Notes: generated from the letters alone by a model not told the origin. A stretch of DNA of 64,000 nucleotides from Chrysemys picta bellii (GCF_011386835.1 NC_088801.1:20632824-20696823), one strand, 5' to 3'. Numbered from the stretch's first letter, positions 12,341 through 26,068 are shown. Numbers and translations: made by a program.

Positions 12341-15300
12341 CTACAATATATTCATTCAGAGCTTGTGTTCACATTTTGTGTATAATCGTTTAAAAACAGG
12401 ATTATCAAATCGTTCAAAACAGGAATTCACAAAAAAATTGGGACACTAATTTGGATTTCATTGAGAGGGAAGATGAGTTTAGATTGGGATCATCTCTGTG
12501 TATGTTTACTTGAAAGAGAATGGTAGTGTTTTAAATGGAGTCCGAAAAGAGGGTTCTCTGGTTTGCTAAATTCATTTTGTGCTGCATATGCTGCCCATGC
12601 CAGCCGACATGCCATCCCCCAACGTAAGAGGCAGGTTGGGCATACTGAGGGAGGGCTGTCGGGTGTATCGGGGAGGATAGAGCAGAACTCTACTATGTTT
12701 CCTCCCCCCACTGCCATAAGTTGTGGACTGACCTTATACAGCAGCAGAAGTTGCTGCTGCTCTAACTTCTGCTGGCTCCCTGCAGCCTCCATTGTGCCTG
12801 AGTTCTTTCCTTCTGATTGAAGGGTTGTTTGTATACAGTATAAGGTGTCTTACTTGCATTTCTTGTGTATTGACTTTGAGCTTTCTATGTGTCGTTTGAG
12901 TACATTAACTAGGACCCGAAAACATGAATATGGCCAATTACAAAACATATGTTGTAATAGGGCACTAGGTTTTGGGGGTGAGGGGCACTTGCACACATCA
13001 CAGTATTCCTGTTAAGCTCCTTTAAAAGCAAGAGCTGTAGTTACAAGCACATGACTGAGCAAGCATGTGACATACAGAAAGTCAGTCATAAGATTTCTTT
13101 CCTCTTAGGCAGAGGCAGCAGACAAAAGAGATCTAGAATCAGGGAAGCCCTAGGGTGGGTTGTTCTGTAATAGTCAGGAAGGGAACCTAAAAGGTAAGTG
13201 GTGTCTTCCCCCACTCCCAGCTGGTAGGATCTGGAAAGGCTTCAGGAGGTTGGAACCCAGTTATTTGAATTCTGTGATGTTGTGGTTTTGGAAACAGAGC
13301 AAGTTCTGAAAACAAGGATGTGAAGAGACCTGTAGCTGGGACTGTATATTTCCATTCTCCCACTGGTGAGTCTTCACACTTGCCTACATATGTTTTACAA
13401 ATGACAAACATAAAAGGGATTCCAGGTCTTTCAACCATCTCAAAGATGTAGACATTCCCATGGAGGACTGATGTCCATGTATGGTCTATGTAACTGATCT
13501 CTTTCTAGCATTCCTATCACCACAAAATATAGGTGCAAACTGTACTGTATTGATGATCTCATTTCTTATTAACAGCTTACATTGTTATGCCACTCTTTAT
13601 CCCAAAGGATCCACAAGCACTTTACAAACTATACAGTCAAGGTCATGTAAATGTTATTGACTTGCAGGGGGAGTGTGATCTTTTTTCTCTATTAGATTTT
13701 GGATAGGAAGGGAAGAAAAAACATTTCATATTGAAACAGAAGAGGTAATTTAGGTAGGCAGTATTTACTCACATATATTTGCATTTCCTGGGACATTGGG
13801 TTCGATATTGGTGCACTTGCGAAAAATGCCATGAGATCTCTAATGAGACAAGGTCAGGAACTCAATTTTATATCTCATCAAAAGGATATTATGTGACGAC
13901 ATTGGCTTGGTGTTGACTCAGAGTGAAAAGTGGCCCCTACAGAATGCCATATTATACCCAGCTGAGCCTTAATTTTTTTGTGAGGTTCGTGAGGCCTGAA
14001 ACTGCTTATCTTAAGCAATCCAATGAGCTCACAGCCAAAACTAGCATTGTCTCAGCCTGTCAGCAGAATAAAATCTTAAAATATGAATGTGAAGATTTGT
14101 GTTTTCTAGATGTTTCAAATTACTACCAAATGGTATTTTTAAAATAATTCATCAGTTATAGTCTGTGCAAGTGAGAGTTTCTCTTTACTTTGTATTTCCC
14201 ACGTCAGGGATGGTGAACAATTCTACGTTAATCTGAGAGTTATATGAATTTCCATGCAAAGTGAAACTGGTCATTTGGGGCTTTATACCAGGGTTGAAAC
14301 ATGATATTTAGAAAGTCATTTTCCACTGATGCAGATTTTCTAGTTTCTGCTTAAGCAAAAACAGCTCTTTTGGAGCAAAAGTGGAACTTATGCATGACAG
14401 TACGGTGAGCTCTGAGGTCAAAGGATAAATTATGCTCACGCCAATACATTTCTGCCTACTGAATCTTAACTGGCAGTCACACACCCAAGAATATATAGCC
14501 AGGGAAAGGTAGTTCTTCATGAGTGCTGGAAGAAAAATGGTTAGGAAAAAAATGGCCTTCTATATGGCATGGTCTCATTTTCCTTTGGTTCCAGTTATTA
14601 TCATCATGCTTCAGACAACAAAGTTGTAAAATAAAGGTACTTATTTTTAGTTCTGAGTAATGCAATAGGTGAGTATGGTGTTTTACAGAAATATAGAAGC
14701 CTGGAAGGAGGAGTTTACAGTCTAGTGTCCCTGATTCTGCAAGCAGGCAGACCCTTGTGCCCATGTAAATCCCCCTTGAAGTCAATGGGGCTCACAGTTG
14801 CAGGAGGATGCCAACAGGGAGCAGCTTGCCAGATCAAGACATAAGTTAGGACGGAATACAGACAAAGGAAGAAGGGGAATGGGTGTTAACTAAAATGCTT
14901 TAACTTGGGGTTTTAGGTGAGCACATTGCTTTTTAAAATTTCATTTCTCATTTATTAATTTGCTTATGTGCCAGCTGTGTTTTCTGCACTGTACAAAACA
15001 TAGATATTAGGAAAGTCTGGAGAGCTTATGGCTTAAATAGTGATATTTAATCTAAAATTACTTTGATTTTTTGATATATTTCTGAGCAGGCAGTGCTAAT
15101 GACCAAGAGGAAGGAATGATCAACTTAAACTAGGATTCAGGGGAGAAGTCAGATGTCCACTACAACAAAGAAGAAAGGAACAATTCAGGGAAAAGGGCAG
15201 ATGTCTGGGGCTCAACAATACTCCCTACTTCATACTCACTTCATGACCTTGCTAAGACACTTAGGCACATAAATACCTTTGGGGATCTGGGCCTCAGGTC

Positions 15301-16292
15301 TTGATCTTCCTCTTACTCATGCAAGCCATTGACTTCAATTATATTACTAATGTGATGAAAGGTGGTGGGTCTGGGCCTTTAGATTTTCTTTGCCTAAGTT
15401 TAAAATGGATGCAATTATTTATCTACCTCACAAGTGCTGAGATACCACAGAGATAAGTACAGTGTAAGAACTAGCATAGACTAGACAAAGCTGTTGTGAA
15501 GTTTAAAGAATATTCTAAAGCTATTATATTATTTATATTGTAAAGATCCTGAATAAACGGTGCTAGATAAGGAGTTCAAAATACTAGTATAAGCCTAAAG
15601 TCTGTGTCTCAGGAAAAGTATTATCTTTGTCAAGTCTCTAAGGACTCTATAGTAATGTGTTTTCAATTACAACATGAGGGCATGGACAATGAACTGTGGC
15701 CCACTATAAAAAAAGAGAGTAAGAAGAACAAGCCGAAACCTGTAAACCTACAGCTTAGTGGAATGCAAAATGGGAACAGCATGCATAGCAGCAGTTTTCC
15801 CTCCTCTTTATATATTGTTTTACCTCAGCAGCAGCCATACAACCTATTAGGAGCCCATCGCCAGGATCTTCAGTCATCCCCTGAAGTAAACTCATGACCA
15901 ACTAACATGTCGAGTTTGCACTTACTCTAGCTTGTCAAATAATGAGGACTGTTTGGAGGATAGGAAGGATGCTGTTGCAGAAAGTGTTCACAACACTGAA
16001 AACAACTGATTATATAGGGTTACTACACGCTACGTGTTGCTACGGTGTACTTACAGTGTTGTTGCTGAAAATTACTACTGATCTCTTTATGATAAATAGA
16101 TAATTTAACTCAGATAAATATTGATGTGTCAAGTGATAGTGATACATACATACAATATACTAAGTTTAGGTCAGATTCTAGTGATTTTCATAGAATATGT
16201 TGTTTAAATACATTAGAATGAATTATTTGAAGATCTGCCATATAAATTTATTTTTACATGTTCAAGTATAACTGGCCACAATATGTCACTGG

Positions 16293-16480
16293 TGCTCCAC
16301 TATGGAAGAATAGTCTTGTGGTTAAGGCACTGGCCTGGCTCAGTTTTTTGGCAGTCCGACCTTGGGCAAGTCATTTAATCTTCCAGTGCCTTGGTTTCTC
16401 ATCTGTAAAATGGGGGTAATGGTACTTCCCTACTTTCTGCTGGTATTAAGAGGATAAATTCATTAATGTGGCACTCAAAT
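16293..16480 (+). mobile_element. MIR-like CORE-SINE, plus strand
   Basis: A tRNA-like head (CTTGTGGTTAAGGCACTGG) is followed by the CORE block GGGCAAGTCATTTAATCTTC and CTCATCTGTAAAATGGGG. These are diagnostic of MIR-type SINEs found across amniotes. Divergence is moderate. Confidence 0.75.
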
Positions 16481-19400
16481 ATTGCATTGATGGCAGCCAT
16501 ATAGATAAGTAGACAGTTGCCAACAGTATTCTGGATGTTTTAAAAAAAAAGATGAAATGTGATCCAAATAGAAAAGGAGTTTGTCTCCACAACTCACTTG
16601 TGGGAAAATCAAACACCCAGATTATAAAATAGCATCTTCTTTTTCTATCTCTTTCTTTACTATAGCTTTGTGAATAAAATTAATTCTCAAGAACGTGTGG
16701 GAGCTACAACACTAACCTAATCAAGTTATCATGTGAGTAAGCTTTTTGATATAGCACAATTCTGTCTTGCAACACCCCTGAGCTTCTCCCGAATGGAGAC
16801 TGGCAGTCAAACCCAATTGAGCTAAATGCTTTGCTATTTTTGTGATGTGCACAAATTGGGAACTGGGATGAAACTATAGACTCATTTTACACATGATCAA
16901 AGCCAGAATTCAAGAAGACTGGTTAATCTAACAAACTGTGACTGGATCGTTCATCTGGGCAGAGTAAGGCCCAGAGTTAGACCAAACTCCAACTTCAGGT
17001 ACCTAAGTCCAAAATGTAGGCACCACTGAAATCCTCAAAACCCCCGCTCAGCTGCTGCCTAACTCCAGAGGCACCTACATTTTCACTATAAAATTCCCCT
17101 ACACACCTAAGTTTCTGCTTCTGGACATTGACTTGAGGCGCACACTGCTTCAATCTAGGTCCCAGATGCCTATCTCATGCAGTGAAGATTGGCATTCCAT
17201 TCTCACTTTCTGGCCCAATGCATATTTAATTATTTGTACACAAGAGCCCAGAACAGGTGTATTTTTGATTAATATCTCCATAGTAGATCACCTGCATTTG
17301 ATTAATCAACTTTCAAAGATTTACTGGGGCTTGCAGCGATTAAACTTAATGCAATAAATTATTGGAGTAAACCACATTGGTATAACCCCCAATTTACATC
17401 AGTGCAATACATCTGCATTAGGGGTTTTGCAGTGGTGCAATTTACATCAATGAAAACTTCTCTAAGCTTGGAGTATGTCAACAATAACCTCCCAAAATGA
17501 TACCGTTGGGAAGAGGTAACACAGTCAGCCAAATCCACTGAAGGTCTTGATGTCATGGACTTCAATGGGAGTTAGTGCTCAGCACCTCTTGATTTTTCAG
17601 CTCAATAACAATGTTTAGCACTTTACCAACATTATCTAATTAATTGTCCCCTGCTTCTATGAGGTAAATAAGTATTATTAAATAGTCTTAATTCATAATT
17701 AGGCACCCACTAATCTTTTAAATTACTCAGTTCAAAAATCCTAAATAAAACAAAAGTAAATTAACTTCCGCATTTCCAATAACAATGGAATGCGCCTTTA
17801 CTTTTGCTTCATCCAGTGGTATCTCTTTCCATTTACTAGCGGTTTGGACAATCGACTGCTCTGGCTTATAAAGAACCTAGAAATGTCCAATCACTGCCCA
17901 AAGAAGTTAAGTTTGATTGGTTCTGTCACTTGGGGAATGCATTGAATGTATGCTATTAAAAATAAGTGGTGCCATGTGTGAGAAACACATTTTGTATTTA
18001 GTTGGAGATAGGTGGCTCTTTGGTACACAATTGCATGGTGGTTACATCATTGTGATATTGCATCTATTATCCACAAAAACTTTGCTTTGGCTTTGCTTTC
18101 AGATGTTTTTTCATAATAATTTTTGTAAATAAATGTACCTATTTCAATCTGAGGCACCATAAAATCAGTTTAATATTCAGGGCCACCAGTATTTATTACT
18201 TAATCTTGTATTTAAGCATTTGCTTTTATACAATACAGGTGAAAATTCTGGTTTATGAAAGAGGCTTTGTGTATTCCTGAGAAACGAACATGAAGGACAA
18301 AACCTCTGGTTCACATCTGTCATTATGAAACAGTATTGGTATCTGAGGTTGGTGTGTGTGCAAGAAAGAGAGAATTAGGAAATAATACACAGATTTTTAA
18401 AAATTGTAATCCAGGGAGGGGTTGGATTAACAAAACGAAAGAAAAAATAGAGAATAACTGAGCAATTGCATTTTTATTTTCTTCACAAAATCTACTATAA
18501 AGAGCTAATCAGGAGAGGGTGGGACTTCAAGTGAATCTGAGAACAAACAGAAACCCCATTTTGGTTTTATTTCACACCAGTGAGTAATGCCTATGCCTAA
18601 TTGTAGGAGTTACTTTGTGATGCAGAAACCTAATCACAGAGGAAATATTTTCAGCCTTGTGTGAGGAAAGCTCTCCAATTTCTGTATTAGAATTTAAAAT
18701 GTCTCCAAAGGTGGTGAATATTTTGCCAAATTCTGGAATGGCTTTGTATGCTGATTTAGAAGATGGAAATTCTAAAAAAAACCCAATTCTGAAAGTAATA
18801 TTAAATGACTAACAAAAAAAAAAAAGGAATTGGAGGCTGCCTGTAACAGGGTGCTTGCCCCTTAGCCAACCTGTGATTACAGAATTAGCCACACTTGGGA
18901 GAGATCAGGGTGATTGCCCCATAAGAACAGCAAAAGGCTGCAATGAAGGGGAGAATTCTCAGTAGTTAGACACTGCTTGTGTAACATAGGTGCCTAATTG
19001 GGAGATATCTCTTTAAGAGATCTATTGAGGGTGGGTGGATAGAAGTGAGTTGTTGTTAGGCAGGTGCACAATTAGCACTCACATCTGGAAGTTTATGGAA
19101 TTGGGTGTGATAGTTTTGGGTATGCTCAATAGGTTCCCTGTAACTGGACTCAAACTCCATGAGGGCAAGCAGTCAGGGCAGCTGCTTTACAAAAGGTCGT
19201 GCATGGGCTGGGAGAAGCTGAACCCAGGAGCAAAAAGCAGACTGTTTTCCCTAACTCTGAAGCATTTTGCAGCAGGATTTAAAAAAAAAAATCTATATAC
19301 TTAACTGAGTGATTGGTTAATCAGCTGACTGGCTAACAGTGATTTCAGCAGAGGAAGTCTGCATGGATTCTAGTTTAAGATTCCTACAAGCAAGTGGAGG

Positions 19401-19724
19401 GAAGATGTTGGTTTTGACTCAGCAGACTGTACAGATTTGGTGATCAAAGACTCTAAGACTCAACCTCAGCTTTTGGGAACTCTGAGTTTCTTCTCACCAT
19501 GTTTCTGTGCAGACTGACTTGCTTAGATTTAAGTTGTTTTCTTTATTTATGTTTATGTATAACGGTGAAGATAATCTATGTGGATGATAAAGTAGCCATG
19601 TTATGTTGTAAAAATTAAGTTATTATTATTTATGTTTCTTTATCATAAGATTTTATAAAGTTGGTACTTAAGAATTAAGTTCCTTTTGTTCCTTTGACCC
19701 TGTAATCCTTACTGAAAATCCTTA

Positions 19725-20015
19725 GGGTATTTCTACACTACCCGCCAGAGCGGCGGGCAGCGATCGATCCAGCGGGGATCGATTTATCGGGTCTATAAAT
19801 CGACCACCGGCCGCTCTCCCGTCGACTCCTTTACTCCACCACCATGAGAGGCACAGGCGGAGTCAACGGGGGAGCGGCAGCAGTCGACTCACCATGGTGA
19901 AGACACCACGGTAAGTCGATCTAAGTACGTCGACTTCAGCTATGTTATTCACGTAGCTGAAGTTGCGTAACTTAGATCGATTTTCCCCCGCCCCCCACCC
20001 AGTGTAGACCAGGCC
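19725..20015. mobile_element. hairpin MITE, TTA target-site duplication
   Basis: Terminal inverted repeats GGGTATTTCTACACTA and, on the other strand, GGCCTGGTCTACACT are flanked by TTA at 19722-19724 and 20016-20018. The inside has an extended foldback near 19914-19982 around TCAGCTATGTTATTCACGTAGCTGA. No coding capacity. A 3-bp TTA duplication is typical of PIF/Harbinger transposition; assignment to that superfamily is inference. Confidence 0.75.
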
Positions 20016-20160
20016 TTAGAGTCTGAATTTTGGGTGTTCAGCTGCTTTTCTATGAGAGTTGGGGTTTTTTTAGGCACTGGAGAAGGGCAATGAAGTGAAC
20101 TCTAACCCACCCAAAGGTTTCACTAGGAATGAGCAGGATCTAACAGAGAATCAAGACTGA

Positions 20161-20426
20161 GGTAGATCTACAGTTAACATGGTGCATCGGCACAGCTGCG
20201 CTGCGGTGGTGCTTAAGTGAAGACACTCCTACACTGACATGAGAGCTTCTCCTGTCAGCATAGTTAATCCACCTTCCCGAGAGATGTTAGCTGTGTTGAC
20301 AGGAGAAGCTCTCCTGTTGACATAGCACTGTCTACACTGGGGGTTAGGTCTGTATAACTACGTCGCTCAGGGGTACCCCTGAGTGATGTAGTTATACCGA
20401 TATAGATCTGTAATGTAGCCCTGGCC
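20161..20426. mobile_element. hairpin MITE, TGA target-site duplication
   Basis: This copy is related to the one at 30817-31045 (shared CATCGG..CAGCTGC, CCTGTCAGC and CTGTCTACAY blocks). It is flanked by TGA at 20158-20160 and 20427-20429. It contains a 44-bp near-perfect palindrome with no spacer, 20353-20396. The two mismatches are both at CpG in one arm, consistent with methyl-CpG decay. Confidence 0.68.
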
Positions 20427-20696
20427 TGAGACTCAAGCCAGGTAAGATCTTGGAGTGGTTTGCCAAAGCAGGAAAGGCCCCAAGCAGGAAGGCCTGGAAG
20501 GACGAAGAGAAACCTTTGTGTGGACTTTTGGATGACCGTGAAAACTTTATTTGGAGTGTTTATTAATGTAATAAAGCACAACCTGAGAAGGGATGGGAAT
20601 GGACAAAATTGTTTTTGAGTTTCTTGAACAGTCCAAGAGGGGAAACTCAGGCAGACTGCTGGTAGTGTGATCCTACACCATGAGGGGGCACATGGG

Positions 20697-21056
20697 AGGC
20701 AGACAACCAGTTGTGCTGCCCATCACAGATGGCTGAGGAAGATTCTACACATTTCATGGAAAGACAAAATAATAAATGTGAGAGTAAGGGAAATGACAGA
20801 GCAGGACGTTAGAAAATATCATCAGAGAAAGAAGGTTCAGGTGGTTGGGAGACATGATAAGCAAGCACTGAACAGGATACCCAAGAGAAGAATGAGAAAG
20901 TGAGGAAGGCCAAGGAAGAACTGGTGGAAAACAGTGACAGAGGATATTGAATGTGCTACCGTCATCTGGGAAGAAGTGTCACAGCTAGTGGGTGACTGTA
21001 ATCAGTGGAGGAACTGGACTGCCTATGTGTCAGCAGCACAGGAGGATCTAAGGTAG
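20697..21056 (+). pseudogene. C-terminal remnant of a LINE reverse-transcriptase ORF
   Basis: One frame runs through HRWLRKILHISWKDKI, NVRVREMTEQD and KVQVVGRHDK, then a TGA, then GRPRKNWWKTVTEDIE and WRNWTAYVSAAQEDLR, ending at TAG 21054-21056. The RRWLR.ILgISW.D.i.N..vr..T.q and GRP...W...V..D pattern is the characteristic C-terminus of several non-LTR retrotransposon polyproteins (RTE/Rex- or Jockey-like), different from the CR1 copies here. The single internal stop falls where an arginine codon CGA would be expected, so one C-to-T change at CpG explains it. The rest of the element is absent, as expected for a 5'-truncated insertion. The exact clade is not determined. Confidence 0.65.
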
Positions 21057-21100
21057 GAATTTGGGTATGATTATGACTAGACATTGCCAGTAGTCTCTTA

Positions 21101-21385
21101 GGGTACGTCTACACTTACCTTCGGGTCCGGCGGCAGGCAATCGATGTTCTGGGATCGATTTATCGCGTCTGGTCTAGACGCGATAAATCGATCCCGGAAG
21201 TGCTTGCCGTCGACGCCGGTACTCCAGCTCGGCAAGAGGAGTACACGGCATTGACGGGGGAGCCTCCCTGCCGCGTCTGGACCCGCGGTAAGTTCGGACT
21301 AAGGTACTTCGAATTCAGCTACGTTATTAACGTAGCTGAATTTGCGTACCTTAGTCCGAAGTGGGGGGTTAGTGTGGACCAGGCC
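21101..21385. mobile_element. hairpin MITE with two perfect palindromes, TTA TSD
   Basis: GGGTACGTCTACACT at the left and, on the other strand, GGCCTGGTCCACACTA at the right are flanked by TTA at 21098-21100 and 21386-21388. Two hairpins are intact: 20-bp arms at 21151-21170 and 21176-21195, and a larger foldback at 21293-21360. CpG content is well kept, suggesting a young copy. Same family as 19725-20015. Confidence 0.8.
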
Positions 21386-22240
21386 TTAAAAGAAAAGTGA
21401 CATAAACCCCAACACTGAACTTTCCCAAACCATCAGGACAGATAAGATGGTTGAACTGGTGCTGGTATATTGATAGAAACCGCTGACCGACAAGATATTC
21501 TGACTAGGAATTATTTGGAAAGATCTGGACATCAATGACTTTGCTGGTCTAAGCCAGTTTAAGGGACTACAATAATGGAGATAGTCCATTAACAATACAT
21601 ATGAGTCCTTGTGCTGAAGAAATCTGGCTTCCTTCCACCACATAGAATGTATATTAGTGGTGATGATTCTAAATGTTGTGTCTTCTTTGTTTATAATAAC
21701 TCTAAGCTGCAAACATTAGGGCTCTTTTGAGAAGCAATGACTGACTAATGTGTGGTGTATCAAAAGTATTGTTACTGGCCCCAGACGCAGTCATCATTTG
21801 GAGAATCAAATTGTTAGTTTATACTTTTCCTAATGGTTGCAGAGTACAATCTATGTTCTTTTTTTCTATGGGTAAATGGGCAGGAGAAGCCACAATTCTG
21901 ACTGCATGTGATGGGCCTCAGTGTTCATTGTGGGCTAGTGTTGCAAGGTTTGCTAGTCAAATGTCATTCATGTTGCTTTCCTTGTGTTTTCATCACACAT
22001 TAGTCATGTTAATTGCTTCTCAAAACAGCCTATAATTCACGAATTGCTCTTCTAGTGGGATATAATGTCTGTGTTTATTGAGGATCATCCATAATGTTAG
22101 CAGGTGATGCTCTGTTATCTTTGTTTTGTATTTGTTCCTTTCTGGTGGCTTGCTTGCATACACTTTTTATAATTTTTATTAGGAAGTCTGTTTCATTATC
22201 CCATTTATGTTTTCCCTTTATTCTTCTACATTAGGCCTGT

Positions 22241-22277
22241 TCTTTCTTTCTTTCTTTCTTTCTTGTTTGTTTGTTTT
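22241..22277. repeat. microsatellite (CTTT)n followed by (GTTT)n
   Basis: About six CTTT units run from 22241 to 22264 and pass into three GTTT units. Confidence 0.9.
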
Positions 22278-25097
22278 AATTTTCTAGGATCTTTTAATTT
22301 TGATGCTACTTTAGTTCTTTCTGTGAAGGTCATTTTGTCACAATTGGCACTGACAATTGCTCTCTGCATTCCTCCCCTCTCCCCAGTACTATGGAGTAAT
22401 TCTAGGAGTGGTGAATGCCTCTCTTCCTTTGTGGTTTTTTCCCTTGTGAAGTGAATTTGGCAGTACTTTCAGAAGGAACTGTTGCGTGCATCTGTTAGCA
22501 GCAGCCTGGACACTTTGGGGCACAGATATTTGCAAGTTTGGGTTGTGTGCCTGCTTGAATTGGCTGTTGGGAGGCAACTCAGCATTGCGCCTCAGCAAAG
22601 GCTGAGAGCACATGCTGGGGTGTCTGTAATTGGTTTGCACCCTCAGAGAACACAGAGGGAAAGGAAACACTGAGGTAACAAGGTCAGTATCACCCTTTAT
22701 CCCCTAGGGAATTTCAAGAGGCAATGTCTAAATTGGAAAGCTGTTTCAATCAAAAGTATTTTGCTACTGTAGGAATGAGTTTGTGGGCAGCACCTGGGTC
22801 TAAGGAATGCTGGACCAGGGATATACTCCACATTTTAATTCCTCTACATAGGGGAGTTTTCACTTTTATTTTTTTGCTTTTTCAGTTTGTCAACTTACTT
22901 CATTTGTTTAATTAGTAAGCGAGAGACAATGTCAGATTTGCTGTTCTTAGTATCAATACTGAAGTTATATATGACTCGTGAGTGTCAGGGCTGAAATCTG
23001 CAGCTTTCTCCCCTACTGTAAGTTATTTTTCCCCCCTAAATATGCCTGAGTTGCTTGGTTTTGATATCCCCTGACCAAGATTTTTCTATATGGCCATGGA
23101 ACAATATTCAGAAATGGCTACACCTACATTAATGTTTATAGAAACATTCAGTAAGACTTTCAGTAGAGCTTTACAAACATCTCACAGTTAAGCACCTAAA
23201 TAAATAACCAGATTTTTAAAAGAGCCCAGCCTCCCATTATGCACCTAAATGATGAGTTCAGGTTTCCCAGTGGGCCCATTGTTCTCATATGCTTAAGTGC
23301 TTTAATGAGGCAAGCCCTCGATTTCTTTGTTGTAGTTTAAATCCCATCGGAGTTCAATTGAACTGCATGAGATAAAACCTGAATTCATGCCTAATATTGC
23401 TTAGAATTAGTGAGTTCATTGTATCAATTGATAAACAGCTAATTGTTTCCACCTGATATCACCTTGGTGCTTATCACATTTATATAGTACAAGGCAGTGC
23501 TTATTATGATATCAACAGGAATGTCTGAATGATGCTCTTAGCTCTCTATAGCGATCTTTTACTAGAACATGGATCATATTTGAATACTTTTTTCCTTCTA
23601 TCTGTTTAGAATTTTGTCCCTGCCTTGTTAATTAAAATCAGCTCACTACAGCCAGTGATTGAAATATCCAATAATAACTGCTTATTAATGGGTGGAAGCT
23701 GAGCTGTTATTAATACAAATTATTTTGTTCCAGAGGTTCTGCTCAAATTAAATGGAAAATCAAATTAAATGGTGATTTAATTAAGTGGAATAGAATGTGG
23801 AGGACAAGAATTAGAAGGTGAAGATCTAAAAGAAACACATTCTTCCAGTAGTGACATATAACAGGTATAATCCTTCATCAACAGGATGAAACAGGTATTT
23901 TCTACCATTCAGATAAGACTTAAGAAACCAATGGTAAGAATGACGTTACAAGTTAAGAAACTAAACAAGTGATAAAACCCTACAAACTTGAATAAAGGAG
24001 TCGAAGTTGGGAAGGCTAAAGAAACAAAGGATGTATTGCTAAAGGTACATTGCGGAGATGAGTACTCCCAAATACTGAAAATTACTGAATTGTAAAGTCA
24101 AGATATATTATAGAATAATTGCACATATACAGAACAGTCTGAATAAACAAAATATGACTTTTTAAACAATTTCTTCCATGATGGACTAACAGAAGCAAAT
24201 GTATATTTTATAATTAAATGTATATAGTATATATAATCCTAGGAACCCCATAAAAGCGACAAGTATGATTTAACATTCCATATAATGTAAAATTATGGAA
24301 ATAACTTTTATTTGTCTTGACTAAGCATGCACGGTTAGCTGTTGCTCTTACTGTGAATAAATAATGTTGTTTTCTAAATTCATAAATGTTTTGTATGTAG
24401 CGTGGTATGTAATATTTTTAAAAAGGGACTTTAAATTGAATTTTTCATCTTCAAAGTGCTTTACAATCATCAATTAATCTATTCTTCTACAGAATAGACT
24501 CTTTGTTTGATAATGCGTTGGACACCATTTTAATCTCATACAGCGGTCCTCAGTACACTATTGGTATTTGATAAGGATACAATGGAGTTAATCTGGCAGA
24601 GCACCCATTGTACAGAAGGTCTGAATTTGGCCCATAAATTCTGTTTTCTAGGTTTCAAAATTGTATTAACTCCACCTGAAAATGAATATCAATTTTCTTA
24701 TCCTTTTCTACAGAGTCGCATGTGAAACAACTAGAGAAAGCAACTAACCCATTTATGAGACTAAGTAATACACTGTGGCAACAATACTAATTAAAAACAT
24801 TTGCATCTTGTTTCTCTCTGTCATTTGTCACTTACACTCTTTTTCAACTGATATAACTCCATTGCCTTCATGTGGGGTTATTCTCGATTTACACTTGTGT
24901 ACACTTGCGAACAGAATCAGGCCCTTTGAATTCATTCCAGTAGTGTGGAGTCCAGAATTACTTGGAATAGACTAACCTCTAAGAAGTACTTTTGGGGGAA
25001 TGATGACCATACAAACTGTGAGGGCAAAATCCTCCTGTCAGTTAAATCCACGCAATCCCATTATAACCTTTCGGTTACCTGCTGTTAGAGTGTTACT

Positions 25098-25218
25098 AAG
25101 ATTGTCAAGTCTCCAGGATTGTCCCGGAGTCTCCACGAATTAAAGATTAATCTTTAATTAAAGATTATGGCATGATGAAACCTCCAGGAATATGTCCAAT
25201 CAAAATTGGCAACCCTAG
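25098..25218. mobile_element. short MITE-like repeat with central palindrome
   Basis: The right end reads AATTGGCAACCCTAG and the left end GATTGTCAAGTCTCC, decayed inverted ends. The centre holds a perfect 20-bp palindrome (25148-25167). It also has mirrored CTCCAGGA blocks. No coding capacity. It lies 80 bp from the exon at 25298. Confidence 0.5.
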
Positions 25219-25285
25219 GTTTTACAGATGTGACAGAAAGGAGAAGTTGCACCTACTGGATTTATTTAAGTACACAAAGTTCTTA

Positions 25286-25597
<312 letters not shown>

Positions 25598-25798
25598 CTA
25601 GGATTCAAGGCCAAATCATAGCTAGGCCTCAAGTTTGGATTTGTCAACTCTAAAATCTCAGGACCTGTAGTTATAGGATATTTGCCATCTTGGTCTGAAA
25701 TCTCACAAGATTTTGACCACATTTGAAACAGAAGCAGAAAATAAAGCCCTTCTTGTTTTGCATTGAACTTGGGTTTGGTTCTAGGGACTGGCATCTGA

Positions 25799-26068
25799 GG
25801 GATTGCCTACACTGCCCTGCCCTGGGTGTGAATAGCAGTGAGCATCAAAATGATGCACTGAAACTTCCCTATGTGGACACTGCAGGCACAAACTAATTTC
25901 CTAGTTCACATTAATGTAGAGTCCTGTTTGAAGAGGGCTAAACATGAACTGGAAACCTTTTTGTCCATGCCTGCAGTGTCCACATGGGGGAGTTACAGCA
26001 CAGCACTTTAATGTGCACTGCTGTTCAAACCCCCATACTCTGAACTGCAGAGCAGTATAAACATAGCT
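25799..26068. mobile_element. foldback MITE, TGA target-site duplication
   Basis: The element GGGATTGCCTACACT...AGTATAAACATAGCTT is flanked by TGA at 25796-25798 and 26069-26071. Its two halves are a long imperfect inverted repeat: ATGTGGACACTGCAGGCA in the left half pairs with TGCCTGCAGTGTCCACAT in the right half. The single-stranded form would fold into a hairpin over 100 bp long. Confidence 0.68.

Larger units (their letters stand above)
18841..20676 (+). mobile_element. probable LTR remnant interrupted by two MITEs
   Basis: The stretch begins TGTAACAGGGTGC and ends near CCTACA, after an AATAAAGC signal near 20570 with a GT-rich downstream tail. Two MITEs (19725-20015 and 20161-20426) are inserted in it. 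Without them about 1.28 kb remains, a plausible LTR length. I did not find a convincing target-site duplication, so boundaries and class are tentative. Confidence 0.38.

Noticed and set aside
12490..12820. Opposed open frames of 85-100 codons next to the D8C exon
   Set aside because: No match to the expected neighbouring VWDE sequence, and no acceptor/donor pair gives a phase that fits the exon chain.
22241..22277. CRISPR-like tandem array
   Set aside because: Simple tetranucleotide microsatellite without spacers.
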